Assembly: GCA_946811185.2 (NCBI GenBank) | Contig: OX328100.1 | Coordinates: 19,084,999 to 19,148,998, forward strand | From: Hippopus hippopus | Taxonomy: Eukaryota > Mollusca > Bivalvia > Cardiida > Cardiidae | DNA: 64,000 bases | Reading direction: 5' to 3' | Shown: piece by piece, positions 9,680-18,553 of the stretch | Layout of the letters: every line of letters starts with the position of its first letter | Position numbering within the stretch: the stretch's first letter is position 1 | Translations under genes and position numbers: made by a program | The notes under the pieces: generated by a model | The model's database searches: none | What the model was told of the DNA's origin: nothing | What the model saw: the letters and a program-made list of their open reading frames with translations, nothing else

Positions 9680-9770
9680 ATAGACCAAACAATGTATATC
9701 GTTGATGTAGATCAGACTGCATTTTTGTGCAGTCTGATCTTGATCCAAACTATCCACTTAACCTTTTGCT
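9680..9770. mobile_element. Partial MITE family B
   Basis: The hairpin GATCAGACTGCATTTTTGTG with CAGTCTGATCTTGATCC sits in a remnant of the family B context. Both TTAA ends are missing. Confidence 0.6.
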
Positions 9771-10119
9771 TTTAGCTTCTCCAAGTAGCCCTACAGTGTT
9801 TTCCGGTTGTTATTCTACAATACACGTAGTGACTGATTATAAATGCAAACGTAGTTCGTATAACTATATATACCCGAATTTTCAGTATCAAGATTGCCGG
9901 TGCTCCATAGCTCCCCCAGTCCAAGCGTGTGGACTTTGATCAGCATGTTGTATTTAGCAATCTGATAAGGTGCTTCTGATATGCAGTTGGCTTTGTAAAG
10001 TGTCGCCGGGTACTGATTCATTTCAAGTGATTTCGTCTTTTCAATAATTGATTCGACCTTATCTTCCAGCTTAATCGAACCGAGACTTTTTTACGTCTGA
10101 TCCATTTGGTTCAAACACA

Positions 10120-10146
10120 AAGTCAGTCTGTCTGTCTGTCTGCCTT

Positions 10147-10196
<50 letters not shown>

Positions 10197-10197
10197 G
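10120..10197. repeat. GTCT and TC microsatellite
   Basis: A short (GTCT)n run is followed by about 45 bp of nearly pure TC dinucleotide repeat. Confidence 0.95.
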
Positions 10198-10488
10198 TCT
10201 TAACCTCATTCTGTCCGTTTTCCTGTATGCGCATCTCTCTCCAACAGAATCTGCCTCAGGCCTTTGAAACGACTCAAAACATTCGTTCTGTCAACCAAAG
10301 ACTCACGGGAATCTATCTACGTCATGATGCGTGCAGGATATATGTAATATTTATGAAATACCTTTTTCACCCTATCAGCGATATGGGCTAAAACAGAGCC
10401 TTTTGCGGAGAAAATGTAACAAAGATCGGACTGTAGGCTCTGTGCAGTCTGATCTTAGATATATACCTTCCCCTTGTTTAGTCAAGCC

Positions 10489-11100
10489 TTAAGCCTTGGT
10501 CACACCGAGCTAACGGACGAGTAACGGATAAAAAATCATTTCATCCGTTCGTGTCCGTTCGTATCCGTTTTATGTTCGTTTCTTATCCGGTGAATCCGCT
10601 ACTTGTCCGGCGATGTCCGGCGATGTCCGTTCCGTCCGGTGGGAAGTTTTGAGCATGTTCAAAACTTTCCACCGGACAAAACGGACAGAGACATGCAAAT
10701 GATAGACTTTGGATGCATCTGACAATTTATACCCTCGGCATGTCACGTGACCGGTACGTTCCTCGTACGTTGGTGTTCGGTACATTTCCGTTCATCGTAC
10801 GTTTTGTCCGGTTCTCATGCGTTGCACTTCCGTTTTATCCGGTACAAGTCCCTTACTTGTACGGTGATATCCGTTAATAGACCGTTTATTATCCTGTACA
10901 TATCCGTTAAACGTGCGTTTTTTTCCGTTACATGTGCGGTACTCGTGCGGTCATTGTGTGGCTTCCTCGCTCCACACACCGATCGCGTGAGCCTCGAACG
11001 GCAGAGGAGATGAATTTTGTCACCGGATAACCAAATTCTGCATGTTTTTGTCCGTTTTCCCCCCGTTACATATCCGTTAGCCGGTCTGACCAAGCCTTAA
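10489..11100. mobile_element. TTAA-flanked inverted-repeat element, family E
   Basis: TTAA at both ends. The left end GCCTTGGTCACACCGAGCTA matches the inverse of the right end, GGCTTGGTCAGACCGGCTAA, with few mismatches. The roughly 604 bp interior is rich in short degenerate CCGTTA/CGTACG/TCCGGT words in both orientations, so most of it can fold back. It encodes no transposase. TTAA flanks suggest a piggyBac-type target but the ends differ from family A. Confidence 0.8.
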
Positions 11101-11224
11101 GAATTCTTTTTGAATTTTAGGGGATTGTATTTTCAGCTTCTGAAAGAGGTCGAGTTTCAGGCGCTCAGCGATAACCCTTTCCCAGACAACAAATCTTAGA
11201 CCATTCAAAGTTGTACAGACGACG

Positions 11225-11345
11225 AATTCACCACGTGTGCAGTCCGTGGTTGTAAGGTAGAGTGTCGGCCTCGTAACCATAAGGTCACGAGTTCGATACC
11301 CGGGAGCGGTTGTCAACTATGGGATTGTTCATTGGCCAACACATT
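11225..11345 (+). mobile_element. tRNA-derived SINE head
   Basis: GTTGTAAGGTAGAGTGTCGG and CACGAGTTCGATACCCGGG have the spacing of A and B boxes, with a CCTCGTAACC anticodon-loop-like segment (threonine-type CGT). It lacks a clean acceptor stem, so it is a SINE head and not a functional tRNA gene. Confidence 0.6.
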
Positions 11346-11454
11346 GGCCCAGGATTACTGGAAGCAGAATCGAGAGAGATTAGTATAAGTTCTCAATGAA
11401 TCTAAAATAAATATGTTTGAACCAATGAATTCAGAATTAATACATAGGTTAAGA

Positions 11455-11592
11455 ATTTTACAGACAGAGCAGAAAGTATTTTGGGAAAAGGAGAAAATGC
11501 TGGTGTCCAGCATTTTCTCCTTTTCCTTCAGTGTTTTCAAAAGCCTACTTTTTTGCGGTCGTTGAAATTCGGGATTGTGTGGGAAAGGGTTA
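11455..11592 (+). mobile_element. Partial MITE family A
   Basis: The palindrome (GGGAAAAGGAGAAAATGCTG, centre TGTCC) and the right end (GGTCGTTGAAATTCGGGATT, then GTGTGGGAAAGGGTTA) are present. The left arm is not recognisable. Confidence 0.75.
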
Positions 11593-11650
11593 CACGTCTT
11601 TATCATAATACTCATCGCCGACTAATTTTTGTGCTTTGCAGTAGACCATT

Positions 11651-11865
11651 TTAACCCTGTAGCTGCTAAGCGCGACTCACTGACCTTTTGCGGACATTGT
11701 AGATCAAGATCAGACTGCACAGAACGTGCAGTCTGATCTTTGATCTACACTGTCCGATAAGGACATTTTTTTCTCCTCTAAAAATAACAGTGAAATAGCA
11801 ACCTTTGTGTTTTTACTACCGACTTGAAGATATCATTTTATCTTATTCAGCAGGACAAGGATTAA
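11651..11865 (-). mobile_element. MITE family B, full copy
   Basis: TTAA at both ends. Read on the minus strand it runs CCTTGTCCTGCTGAATAAG ... ACTGTAGATC-type flank, hairpin GATCAGACTGCACGTTCTGT, then GGTCAGTGAGTCGCGCTTAG and GGGTTAA. It has the same layout as the copies at 13097, 14826 and 61852. Confidence 0.85.
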
Positions 11866-11958
11866 AATCAGTGTAGCGAAGGAAAATTTGCCCGTTACAA
11901 GCAGTTTCTCTTGCGTAAATCGTCTGTTTTGAAACACGTCTGCTGATAACTTTTCGTT

Positions 11959-11959
11959 C

Positions 11960-11990
<31 letters not shown>

Positions 11991-12121
11991 AAGAAAGAAA
12001 GAAAGAAAGAAAAAAAAAGAAGGGGGAAAGGGAAGGCGGGAGGAGGAAGGGAGGGACGGGATGGAGGAAGGAAGGAAGGGAAGAAGGAAATGGAGAGAGC
12101 GAGAGAGAGAGAGAGAGAGAT
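11959..12121. repeat. GACA/GAAA microsatellite and purine-rich tract
   Basis: (GACA)n passes into (GAAA)n, then a GGGA/GGAA purine-only stretch, then (GA)n. The strong strand asymmetry gives the serine/leucine-rich open frames on the minus strand; these are not genes. Confidence 0.95.
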
Positions 12122-12399
12122 GCATTTAACATCCTTTTGACAGAGCATGACTCATATCTACATGTATTTAATTTTATTTTAAATATGTTCTTCTCTCAAA
12201 CTCATATCATCTCTAGCCAAACTTTGCACAAATAATCCTCTAATGCCTATCAAATATATAATTTTTTTTTATTATTTCATGCAAAACGGCTAGCTGGTTT
12301 CAATGGCAAAGAAACAAAAAAAAAGTGGGGAATGATGTGAGAAATCTTCAACTATATTTTTCTCCGAAACTAAAACAATCGACTTATCTGCAAATTTGA

Positions 12400-12870
12400 T
12401 GGCGTGAGTTTATTTCATGCTTTCCGGTAGGATATCGAGAAATAGCGGTGAAAATATTTTTCGATATTCCACGGGTACGACCAGTGAAAATACCGATTTT
12501 TATTTTCTAGTTATCTAGGTAAAATGCGCGTGACTCACAACCAGATGGAAATATGACGTCATTTACCGTACATTTCTCGCGCTTGACGTAATATTGTAAT
12601 GCGTTGCTATGCGGAGGGGGTACGCCACGGGGAATAACTGAAAAGACTGTACTGGATTGTGATAAAGTTCCTCCCAGAAAGGGTTAAAAGCATGAAATAA
12701 ATAGAATATTTGTTTTTTTCGGTGAAAGATCGAAATTTATTTCATCTCGTGAACACCATCGGTAATATTTTCACTCGTGGCTGCGCCACTCGTGAAAATA
12801 TTACCGATAATGTTCACTCGATGAAATAAATTTCGATCTTTCACCGAAAAAAACAAATATCCTCTATATC
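12400..12870. mobile_element. Element with a 76-bp-arm hairpin
   Basis: From about 12707 to 12860 two arms pair almost perfectly: TCGGTGAAAGATCGAAATTT on the left and AAATTTCGATCTTTCACCGA on the right, with centre GTGGCTGCGCCAC. Upstream (12405-12500) GTGAAAATATTTTTCGATAT and GTGAAAATACCGATT echo the arm sequence. It has the look of a foldback transposon end. Boundaries outside the hairpin are a guess. Confidence 0.7.
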
Positions 12871-13096
12871 CTCTATATACTTCCTTGAGTATGTTTCTTT
12901 TTGTCATCGGTTTCATCGATGTAATCTTGATCTATCAAAAAACCACGGAAGTATTCACCTTGCTTCCGTATTTAAAGGGAAATAATCATTTTTCCAAGGC
13001 ATGTAATTTCACCACTTATAAAAACTTATCTCCCTTTGAATATCGCATACTCTGGTACTGCAGTAGAGCAAGTAGCATTTGATCTTATTTCATTTG

Positions 13097-13307
13097 TTAA
13101 CACTTATCCTGCTGAATAAGTTAAATGAAACTTTCAAGCCGATAGTAAAAATGCGAACGTTGCTATATGAAACTTATCTTTTGGAGAAAAATATCACCTT
13201 ATCGGACAGTGTAGATCTAAGATCAGACTGCACGTTCTGTGCAGTCTGATCTTGATCTACACTGTCCGCAAAAGGTGAGTGAGTCGCGCGTAGCATTCTA
13301 AGGATTA
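13097..13307 (+). mobile_element. MITE family B, full copy
   Basis: TTAA-flanked. It opens CACTTATCCTGCTGAATAAG, has GAGAAAAATATCACCTTATC and GGACAGTGTAGATC, then the 13-bp-stem hairpin (GATCAGACTGCAC / GTGCAGTCTGATC), GATCTACACTGTCCGCAAAA and GTGAGTCGCGCGTAGCATTC. Confidence 0.88.
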
Positions 13308-13429
13308 ACATGAATTTTGACATCATAATGAACATAGTTCGACATGATTACGTTGTCTTTTTTCAGCTTTCTTTATTTTCAGTGGTATTTTTCATACAAA
13401 AGAAAATACGTGTTCTACAGCTGTACAAT

Positions 13430-13600
13430 ATAGTCCGTATTCACCTCTTCCACTATTTAGATCATTCTTAGTCTTATTTTCAAGAACATTCTAAATTTGA
13501 AAGTAACACAACTTCTGATTGGCTATACCAAAGAGAAGCAGTATAAAGCTAGAGATTTGCCGGAGAGCAAAGTGTGTAAGAATGTTTAATAACCAATAAG
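13430..13600. repeat. Repeat family G (CCGTATTCACC) fragment
   Basis: GTCCGTATTCACCTC, CATTCTTAGTCTTA, AAGTAACACAACTTCTGATT and GGCTATACC match words at 62528-62803 and in weaker form at 57225-57357. Confidence 0.5.
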
Positions 13601-13647
13601 AATGGAAAACATTACGAGAAAAAGAGCAAAATGTTGGACTTGAAACT

Positions 13648-13688
13648 CCCCCCCCCACCACGACCCCGGGGGGGGGGGGGGGGGGGGG
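13648..13688. repeat. Facing C9 and G21 homopolymers
   Basis: A run of nine C lies 11 bases before a run of 21 G (13668-13688). It interrupts a degenerate family A fragment (13605-13640). Such a tract can form G-quadruplex or hairpin DNA and its length may be an assembly estimate. Confidence 0.9.
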
Positions 13689-13762
13689 AAAGGAGGACCT
13701 CCATCCCTGGAAGAAACCGGTCCTTGTTTGGAGTATCAGAAGTAGTACAACTTTATGTCTTA

Positions 13763-13908
13763 CTCTTTACGAAACAAACATAGTCTTTGGGACCTTTCCA
13801 AATTCAATGCATTTGCAAACGAAAAATCAATTGTGGCTAAAAATGTGGAATTTGCCCTTGAAAGGGTCGAAAATATTGTAGGAAACAGAGAAAGAGCTGG
13901 TTATTAAA
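13763..13908 (+). mobile_element. Left half of a MITE family A copy
   Basis: CTTTACGAAACAAACATAGT, CCAAATTCAATGCATTTGCA and GAAAATATTGTAGGAAACAG correspond to the left arm and half the palindrome. The copy breaks off after GAGCTGGTTA. Confidence 0.7.
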
Positions 13909-13931
13909 AGGGTCATTCTTCAGTGTCGTCA

Positions 13932-14148
13932 CCATTTACCATACAATCCCGAGTTTTAACGACCCTGAGAAAGCTGTCTTTTGAAAACATTGTAGGAAAA
14001 GTAGAAAATGCTGGTAACCAGCATTTTCTCCTTTTCCCACAATGTTTTCTACCTTGTGAAGGACAAATTTCATCATTTGGCCCACATTTATATTGTCGTC
14101 TGCAAATGCTTTCAATTTCGTCAAGTCTACATTTTTGTCGTTTGGTAA
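13932..14148 (-). mobile_element. MITE family A copy
   Basis: ACCATACAATCCCGAGTTTT, then AACGACCCTGAGAAAG, a palindrome with centre GGTAACC, GTCGTCTGCAAATGCTTTCA and TTTTTGTCGTTTGGTAAA. Nearly complete; the TTAA ends have decayed. Confidence 0.85.
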
Positions 14149-14263
14149 AAAGAAAACACGGAACTGTATGGTATAGGCTCTTACTAAGTGTTTACCAGAC
14201 AACATAGTTTAAGACCTACCCCATATCGAAGCTAATAGCGTTTACATACGAATTCAATGATTA

Positions 14264-14404
14264 ACTGTATGGTGTTCAACGCCGTTTTCAAAGTCAATTC
14301 AGTTATATCCCGGCAGCCAATGCTCCCATCCATGCTTTCCTGGAGTCTCTTTACCAGTACTCTGCACAGTTTTCTTTCCAAGCCACTGGCTGCTTTCCCA
14401 CATT
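14264..14404 (-). mobile_element. tRNA-derived SINE, 3' part, inverted
   Basis: Read on the minus strand it gives GTGGGAAAGCAGCCAGTGGC ... GGCTGCCGGGATATAACTGA ... AAAACGGCGTTGAAC, the same body and tail as the SINE at 5455. It is cut at its 5' side by the family D element that begins near 14406. Confidence 0.72.
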
Positions 14405-14405
14405 T

Positions 14406-14632
14406 TCGGACATTTGCGTAAAGTGTCGTCTCGGATCAACCTGCGCAGTCCGCGCAGGCTAATCCGAAACGACATTTTCCGTTTCTATGTAATTTTCTGT
14501 TTTGCGCAAGTCTACTGTAGCACAAAATCTAATGTAGTCGTAAAGTGCCGTCTCGGATTAGCCTGCGCGGCATGCGCAGGCTGATCCGAGACGACACTTT
14601 ACGCAAAAGTCCGAATGCCCCTTTTCGCATTA
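14406..14632. mobile_element. MITE family D, second copy
   Basis: TTCGGACATTTGCGTAAAGT at the left and ACTTTACGCAAAAGTCCGAA at the right are inverted ends. Two hairpins carry the AGCCTGCGCAGTCCGCGCAG core and its inverse, with the same GTAGCACAAAATCTAATGTAG interior (here inverted) as at 6524. Confidence 0.85.
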
Positions 14633-14689
14633 TTATGACCTTGACCTCTTTTGACGGCTGAAATTTACAATCTACTGAAACTCAGAAAG

Positions 14690-14815
14690 ACTTTTATCTC
14701 ATAATCTTTACAAAACAAGCGGGCGATATCGATCGAGGATCAGACTGCATGTTCTGTGCAGTCTGATCTTAATCCTTGTCGTTCGCAAAAGCCCCCCTTT
14801 TTTTGCCTATACGGA
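14690..14815. mobile_element. Partial, diverged MITE family B
   Basis: AGGATCAGACTGCATGTTCT with GTGCAGTCTGATCTTAATCC forms the family B hairpin, followed by a GTTCGCAAAAG remnant. No clear TTAA ends. Confidence 0.6.
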
Positions 14816-14825
14816 GCTGAAACAG

Positions 14826-15037
14826 TTAATCTTTATCCTGCTAAATAAGTAAAATGAAATTTTTCAGCTGATGGTAATAACCCAAATTTTGGTTTTTCAT
14901 AGGTATTTTTTGAGGGAAAACATGTCCTTATCAGACAGTGTAGATCAAAGATCAGACTGCACGTTCTGTGCAGTCTGATCTCGATGCACACTGTATGCAA
15001 AAGGTCAGTGAGTCGCGCTTAGCAGCCTAGGGGTTAA
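14826..15037 (+). mobile_element. MITE family B, full copy
   Basis: TTAA-flanked. TCTTTATCCTGCTAAATAAG, TCAGACAGTGTAGATCAAAG, the hairpin, and AGGTCAGTGAGTCGCGCTTA with AGCAGCCTAGGGGTTAA are all present. Confidence 0.88.
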
Positions 15038-15041
15038 CAAG

Positions 15042-15262
15042 TTACCCTGACACGATCCAAACTTTTAACTACCCAGAGGAAAAAAGCTTTTGAAAACATT
15101 GTGGGGGAAAAGGAGAAAGTGCTATAGTAACCAGCATTTTCTCCTTTTCCCACAAAGTTTTCTATCCTATCAAAGACAAATTCTATCATTTGAGTAGCAT
15201 TGTCGTCTACAAATGCTTTTAATTTTGACGAGTCTAAAATTCGGCAGTGCGGTACAGAGTTA
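15042..15262 (-). mobile_element. MITE family A copy
   Basis: It starts within 5 bp of the family B element. ACTTTTAACTACCCAGAGGA, a palindrome with small insertions (GTGGGGGAAAAGGAG, CTATAGTAACC), GTCGTCTACAAATGCTTTTA and GAGTCTAAAATTCGGCAGTG. Confidence 0.78.
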
Positions 15263-15364
15263 CATGGTCAGAAAAAGAGCCTACATTTCAAACCTCGGAC
15301 TCTTGGAGATAATTCTCATGCAGTACCCGAACTAGCGCTGGCCGCATGGTCAGATTGCATTGCA

Positions 15365-15745
15365 TATTTACCCTTCAGTTGCTAAATAGATAAAACGAAG
15401 ATTCCCACTTAGTAGTAAAAACCGAAACCTTGCGATTTCAAATTTGATCTCACTGGAAAAAATACCATATCGGACATTTTAGATCTAAGATCGGACTTCT
15501 TGTTTTGTGCAGTCTGATCTTGATCTACACTGTTAACAGCGCCTCGAGTCGTGCTTAGGGGCCTCTTGAACAGAAGCACGACCCCAATAAAGAAGACTTT
15601 GAAAAACAGAAAATTCTGGTTACTGATCGGCATTTTATCATTTTCTTCCCACAAGGTGTTCTACCCTTTCAAAGACATTTTTCTTTATCTAAGCCACATA
15701 TAATCTGTCGTCTGCAACTGCTTTGAATATGGAAGGGTTTAAAGA
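15365..15745. mobile_element. Diverged MITE family B followed by diverged family A
   Basis: At 15365-15565, CCTTCAGTTGCTAAATAGAT, ATATCGGACATTTTAGATCT and CGAGTCGTGCTTAGGGGCCT mark family B with a damaged left hairpin arm. At 15565-15745, ACGACCCCAATAAAGAAGAC, CATTTTATCATTTTCTTCCC and TGTCGTCTGCAACTGCTTTG mark family A. Confidence 0.65.
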
Positions 15746-16048
15746 CTCATCTTTACTCGTTTTCAGAAAGTTTTCAGCCAATTTTTATCCCATTTCATTA
15801 TTATTTTATGAAACTATAATCATTCTTGTATCTTCATGCCAAATGTTGCCCCTGACGGCTGAAAGGTTACACAGATTACCACGGATAGAAAATGCATTTC
15901 ATATTTTGGTGGCCTTCAAAGCAATCGCTGTTATCATTTCCGGTTAAAGTGAAGACAAATACCTTGAGTTTTTCTATCCCTTACACCATATATATATTAG
16001 TAATTTATCTAAATTTACACAGCTGAGCCATTCTACACACTTCGAAGT

Positions 16049-16081
<33 letters not shown>

Positions 16082-16086
16082 ATCTC
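16049..16086. repeat. TC microsatellite
   Basis: Nearly pure (TC)n with a few A interruptions. Confidence 0.95.
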
Positions 16087-16164
16087 TAGCTGTAATCGTG
16101 TATCTTTAAAATGTCGTCTGGTAAAGAGTATCCGGTCGATCCCGGGAACTTCTTGTTCGTACTT

Positions 16165-16450
16165 TGTACAATGCTTTTTCCAAGCCACTGGCTGCTTTCC
16201 CGCATACAGTTGTTAGCGTATCTGACTCGTGACCTGGTGGTTGCGAGCTCGATACCCGGCTGAGGCAAACTTTCTTTTTTGCGATTTTGCGTCTTTCAAC
16301 TATGATGCATGTGAAAAAACAGTGGGTTGGAAAGAAAGATGTGTCAGTACTAGTGTGAGAAAGCCAGGAAACACATGCGTAGGTGCACTGGCCGCCGTAA
16401 TAATCTAAGCAGTTGAAACGGTGTTAAACTCAATTACAAGCAAGCAAGCT
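16165..16450 (+). mobile_element. tRNA-derived SINE
   Basis: GTTGTTAGCGTATCTGACTC and GCGAGCTCGATACCCGGC form the tRNA-like head. The body has GTGCACTGGCCGCCGTAATA and the tail CAGTTGAAACGGTGTTAAAC ... CAAGCAAGC. A small inverted piece of SINE body (CCAAGCCACTGGCTGCTTTC) lies directly upstream. Confidence 0.7.
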
Positions 16451-16679
16451 TTCTCCTGTACACACAGCTGAAACAAAGGGTTCAGTGGTGAGAAAGGGAC
16501 AAATCCTGTTGTAATGTCTGTAAATGGATTCTCAAAAGAGAAGTTTTACTGAGATAAGCTTCCAACTTGCGACCTCTGAATTGCAAGCCCTGCACGCGAC
16601 CCAGATAAGTATAATCAGTACTTAACGCTTAGAGCGCAGAATAAAATTAAGACATATTCGGTCAATAATACCAAATAAC

Positions 16680-16825
16680 TGCAAGTTGATGGTTACTTTT
16701 GTCCAGAATGTCTCAGCAAAGCGGACAGACTACAGATAAAAGATCAGAATGCACGTATGGTTTGTCAAGTCTGATCTTCATCTACACTTGCCGCAATGGA
16801 AACTATCGTTGTGGAAGGTGCTTTA
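16680..16825 (+). mobile_element. MITE family B2 (related hairpin element)
   Basis: TCCAGAATGTCTCAGCAAAG with GCGGACAGACTACAG, a diverged hairpin (GATCAGAATGCACGTATGG ... AAGTCTGATCTTCATCTACA) and GTGGAAGGTGCTTTAA. The outer sequence differs from family B; the same variant is at 35600, 42415 and 61515. Confidence 0.6.
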
Positions 16826-17206
16826 ACCCTTTACCACATAATTCGGAGTTTTTACGACCGTCGAGAAAGAAGCCTTATGAAAACGTTGTGGAAAAGGGGG
16901 AAATACCTGTTACCAGCTTTTTTCTCCTTTTCCCACTGTTTTCTACCCTGTGAAAGACAGAAATCTTTTAGGGTTTAGGCCCAACTGTACAAGGTGACAA
17001 AATTTAAGGATTGTCCAAACTGAAAGTTTTTGCAAACGGAAAGTTAAGTGTTACTCTGTCACTGGGAATTTTCTGCTAAAAGATAGAAAACATTGTATGA
17101 AAATGTGAAAATGCTGATTTTCAGCATGTTCTCCTTTTCTTGCAAAGTTTTTAAAGCCTTACCCGACAGAGTCGATAAAACATTGGATATGTTTGGTAAA
17201 GAGAAA
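16823..17206. mobile_element. Two MITE family A copies in tandem
   Basis: 16823-16980 is a right-arm-truncated copy (TTAACCCTTTACCACATAAT, TTTTTACGACCGTCGAGAAA). 16995-17206 is a diverged copy in the other orientation (GACAAAATTTAAGGATTGTC, palindrome centre TGATTTTCAGCA). Confidence 0.7.
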
Positions 17207-17279
17207 GCAAATGTGTTGCCAGGGATCAGCCTTATGACTAGTAAGAACAAGAATTTGGCAAACTCTCTCTGGTTTTAAT

Positions 17280-17489
17280 AAAGCTTTACCAAAAAACCTC
17301 CAGTTTTTAAAACCACCCTGAAGAAGACAGCTTTTGAGAAGTTCCCCCCATAATGTTTTCTAACCATGCATAGAATGGCACACTTCAGGTTTTAGGTAAC
17401 ATTTCGTTTTTCGTCTGCAAACGCTCTCAATATGGAAAATGGAAAATGCTAAAATGTTGTCGAAGATCTATGGTAAAGAGTTTATAAAC
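17280..17489 (-). mobile_element. Diverged MITE family A copy lacking its palindrome core
   Basis: TTTACCAAAAAACCTCCAGT, CACCCTGAAGAAGACAGCTT, CCCCCCATAATGTTTTCTAA and TCGTCTGCAAACGCTCTCAA are kept. The GGAGAAAATGCTGG half-palindromes are missing. This is the last family A copy before the TFAP4 promoter. Confidence 0.65.
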
Positions 17490-18065
17490 ATTTCAAAGAA
17501 AGAACTTCTAATCGTGAAAAGTTAATTGCGTGCGTTCACATAAAACATGAGCACATACTAACTGAAAAAAATAATTTCGGTCATTGAAGCTTTTGATCTG
17601 TATTGGTGATATTCACACACCCTTAACTAGTACGGGATGTCGGCCATTCATTCACCATTTGAAAGCCCGATAATATTGTGGTTTAACTCAGGCCACCATA
17701 CAAAATCGCTATATTTTACCTGTTATCTAAAGACCTAGAAAATCGTCACGACACAAAATCTCAAGCCAAGTTTGATTGACAATCTAATTATAGAAACGAC
17801 GTATATGGTAATGTCGTAGATAAGTCTACATTCCAGACATTCTAAAACACTACGAAGAACAGACTAGACAAGAAAAGATATCCTCAGAATTTCCAAAAGA
17901 TTTACATTGTTGAGGTCTTACTTGGAAATTTAAGTAATATTTTAATGCTAATTTATTGATTATTTTTAAAATTGAAAGAAAAATAGATTTTATTAAAGAA
18001 ATATTAGATATAATAGATTTTGTGTTTATAAAATTCTCCCAACATCAAATTTTGGCAAGCTGCCA

Positions 18066-18075
18066 AACAGCTGTT
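18066..18075. promoter_or_regulatory. Palindromic AP-4 site AACAGCTGTT
   Basis: A perfect match to the AWCAGCTGWT consensus established for TFAP4 homodimers, about 390 bp upstream of the TFAP4 start codon. Function is inferred. Confidence 0.5.
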
Positions 18076-18092
18076 GATTTGTTTGGCTGATA

Positions 18093-18100
18093 TTTCCCGC
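18093..18100. promoter_or_regulatory. E2F-like site TTTCCCGC
   Basis: Exact E2F core about 370 bp upstream of the start codon. A second, TTTCCCGCC, is at 18337-18345 and overlaps a CCAAT word. Cell-cycle control is a plausible inference only. Confidence 0.4.
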
Positions 18101-18464
18101 GTCTTGCCAACAGACCCGATTACCTCCCTGGGAAAAATAATCTCACGACACTAAATATAGTCCGATAAAATTATACATTTAATTTGAACAAATTTCGCGG
18201 TGAGATTAGCAAAGAAAATTGAAAATAATCACATTCTGTGTTTAAATATACTTTTTCTATGGTTAGATAAACATATTGTTTAGTATAACAGAAATAACAA
18301 AATTCATAACTATTAACTTGAATCGGAGATGGGCTGTTTCCCGCCAATTACTACTCATTCTGGTGTAGGCCACGACAACCTCGTAGTAAGGTGAAAATTA
18401 CTATCGTATTGGGCTCCTTTTTCACTGTTTTGGGATTTGTGAACATAGTGTATTCTGATTCAAG

Positions 18465-18553
18465 ATGTCTGTTTATCATCGATCAACTGCTAAAAGTCGG
18501 ATATTACAGGAATATCGCGAAAGAGAACAGGAAATAGCAGCTGCACTCTCAAG
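18465..18553 (+). CDS. TFAP4: TFAP4 exon 1 (coding part)
   Basis: Encodes residues 1-29 and two bases of codon 30; the donor is AAG|GTGAGT. The context AAG-ATG is a good start and an in-frame TGA lies nine bases upstream. The peptide SRILQEYREREQEIAAALS aligns with the N-terminal helix that precedes the bHLH in vertebrate TFAP4, which supports this being the true first coding exon. Confidence 0.9.

Larger units (their letters stand above)
17490..18464 (+). promoter_or_regulatory. TFAP4 upstream region and probable promoter
   Basis: About 970 bp without recognisable transposon sequence. It contains a palindromic AP-4/E-box 10-mer (18066-18075), two E2F-like TTTCCCGC sites (18093-18100, 18337-18345, the second followed by CCAATTA) and several AT-rich homeodomain-like words. 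No TATA box is evident near the expected start. Transcription start is not determinable; the 5' UTR must end at 18464. Promoter function is inferred from position and the absence of insertions. Confidence 0.6.

Noticed and set aside
10425..10465. Family B element upstream of family E.
   Set aside because: Only the hairpin's right half (GTGCAGTCTGATCTTAG) with a damaged left half is visible; too little to call a separate element.
11833..12148. Serine/leucine/phenylalanine-rich open frames on the minus strand.
   Set aside because: They arise from GA, GAAA and GACA microsatellites and a purine-only tract. There is no domain and no non-repetitive coding sequence.
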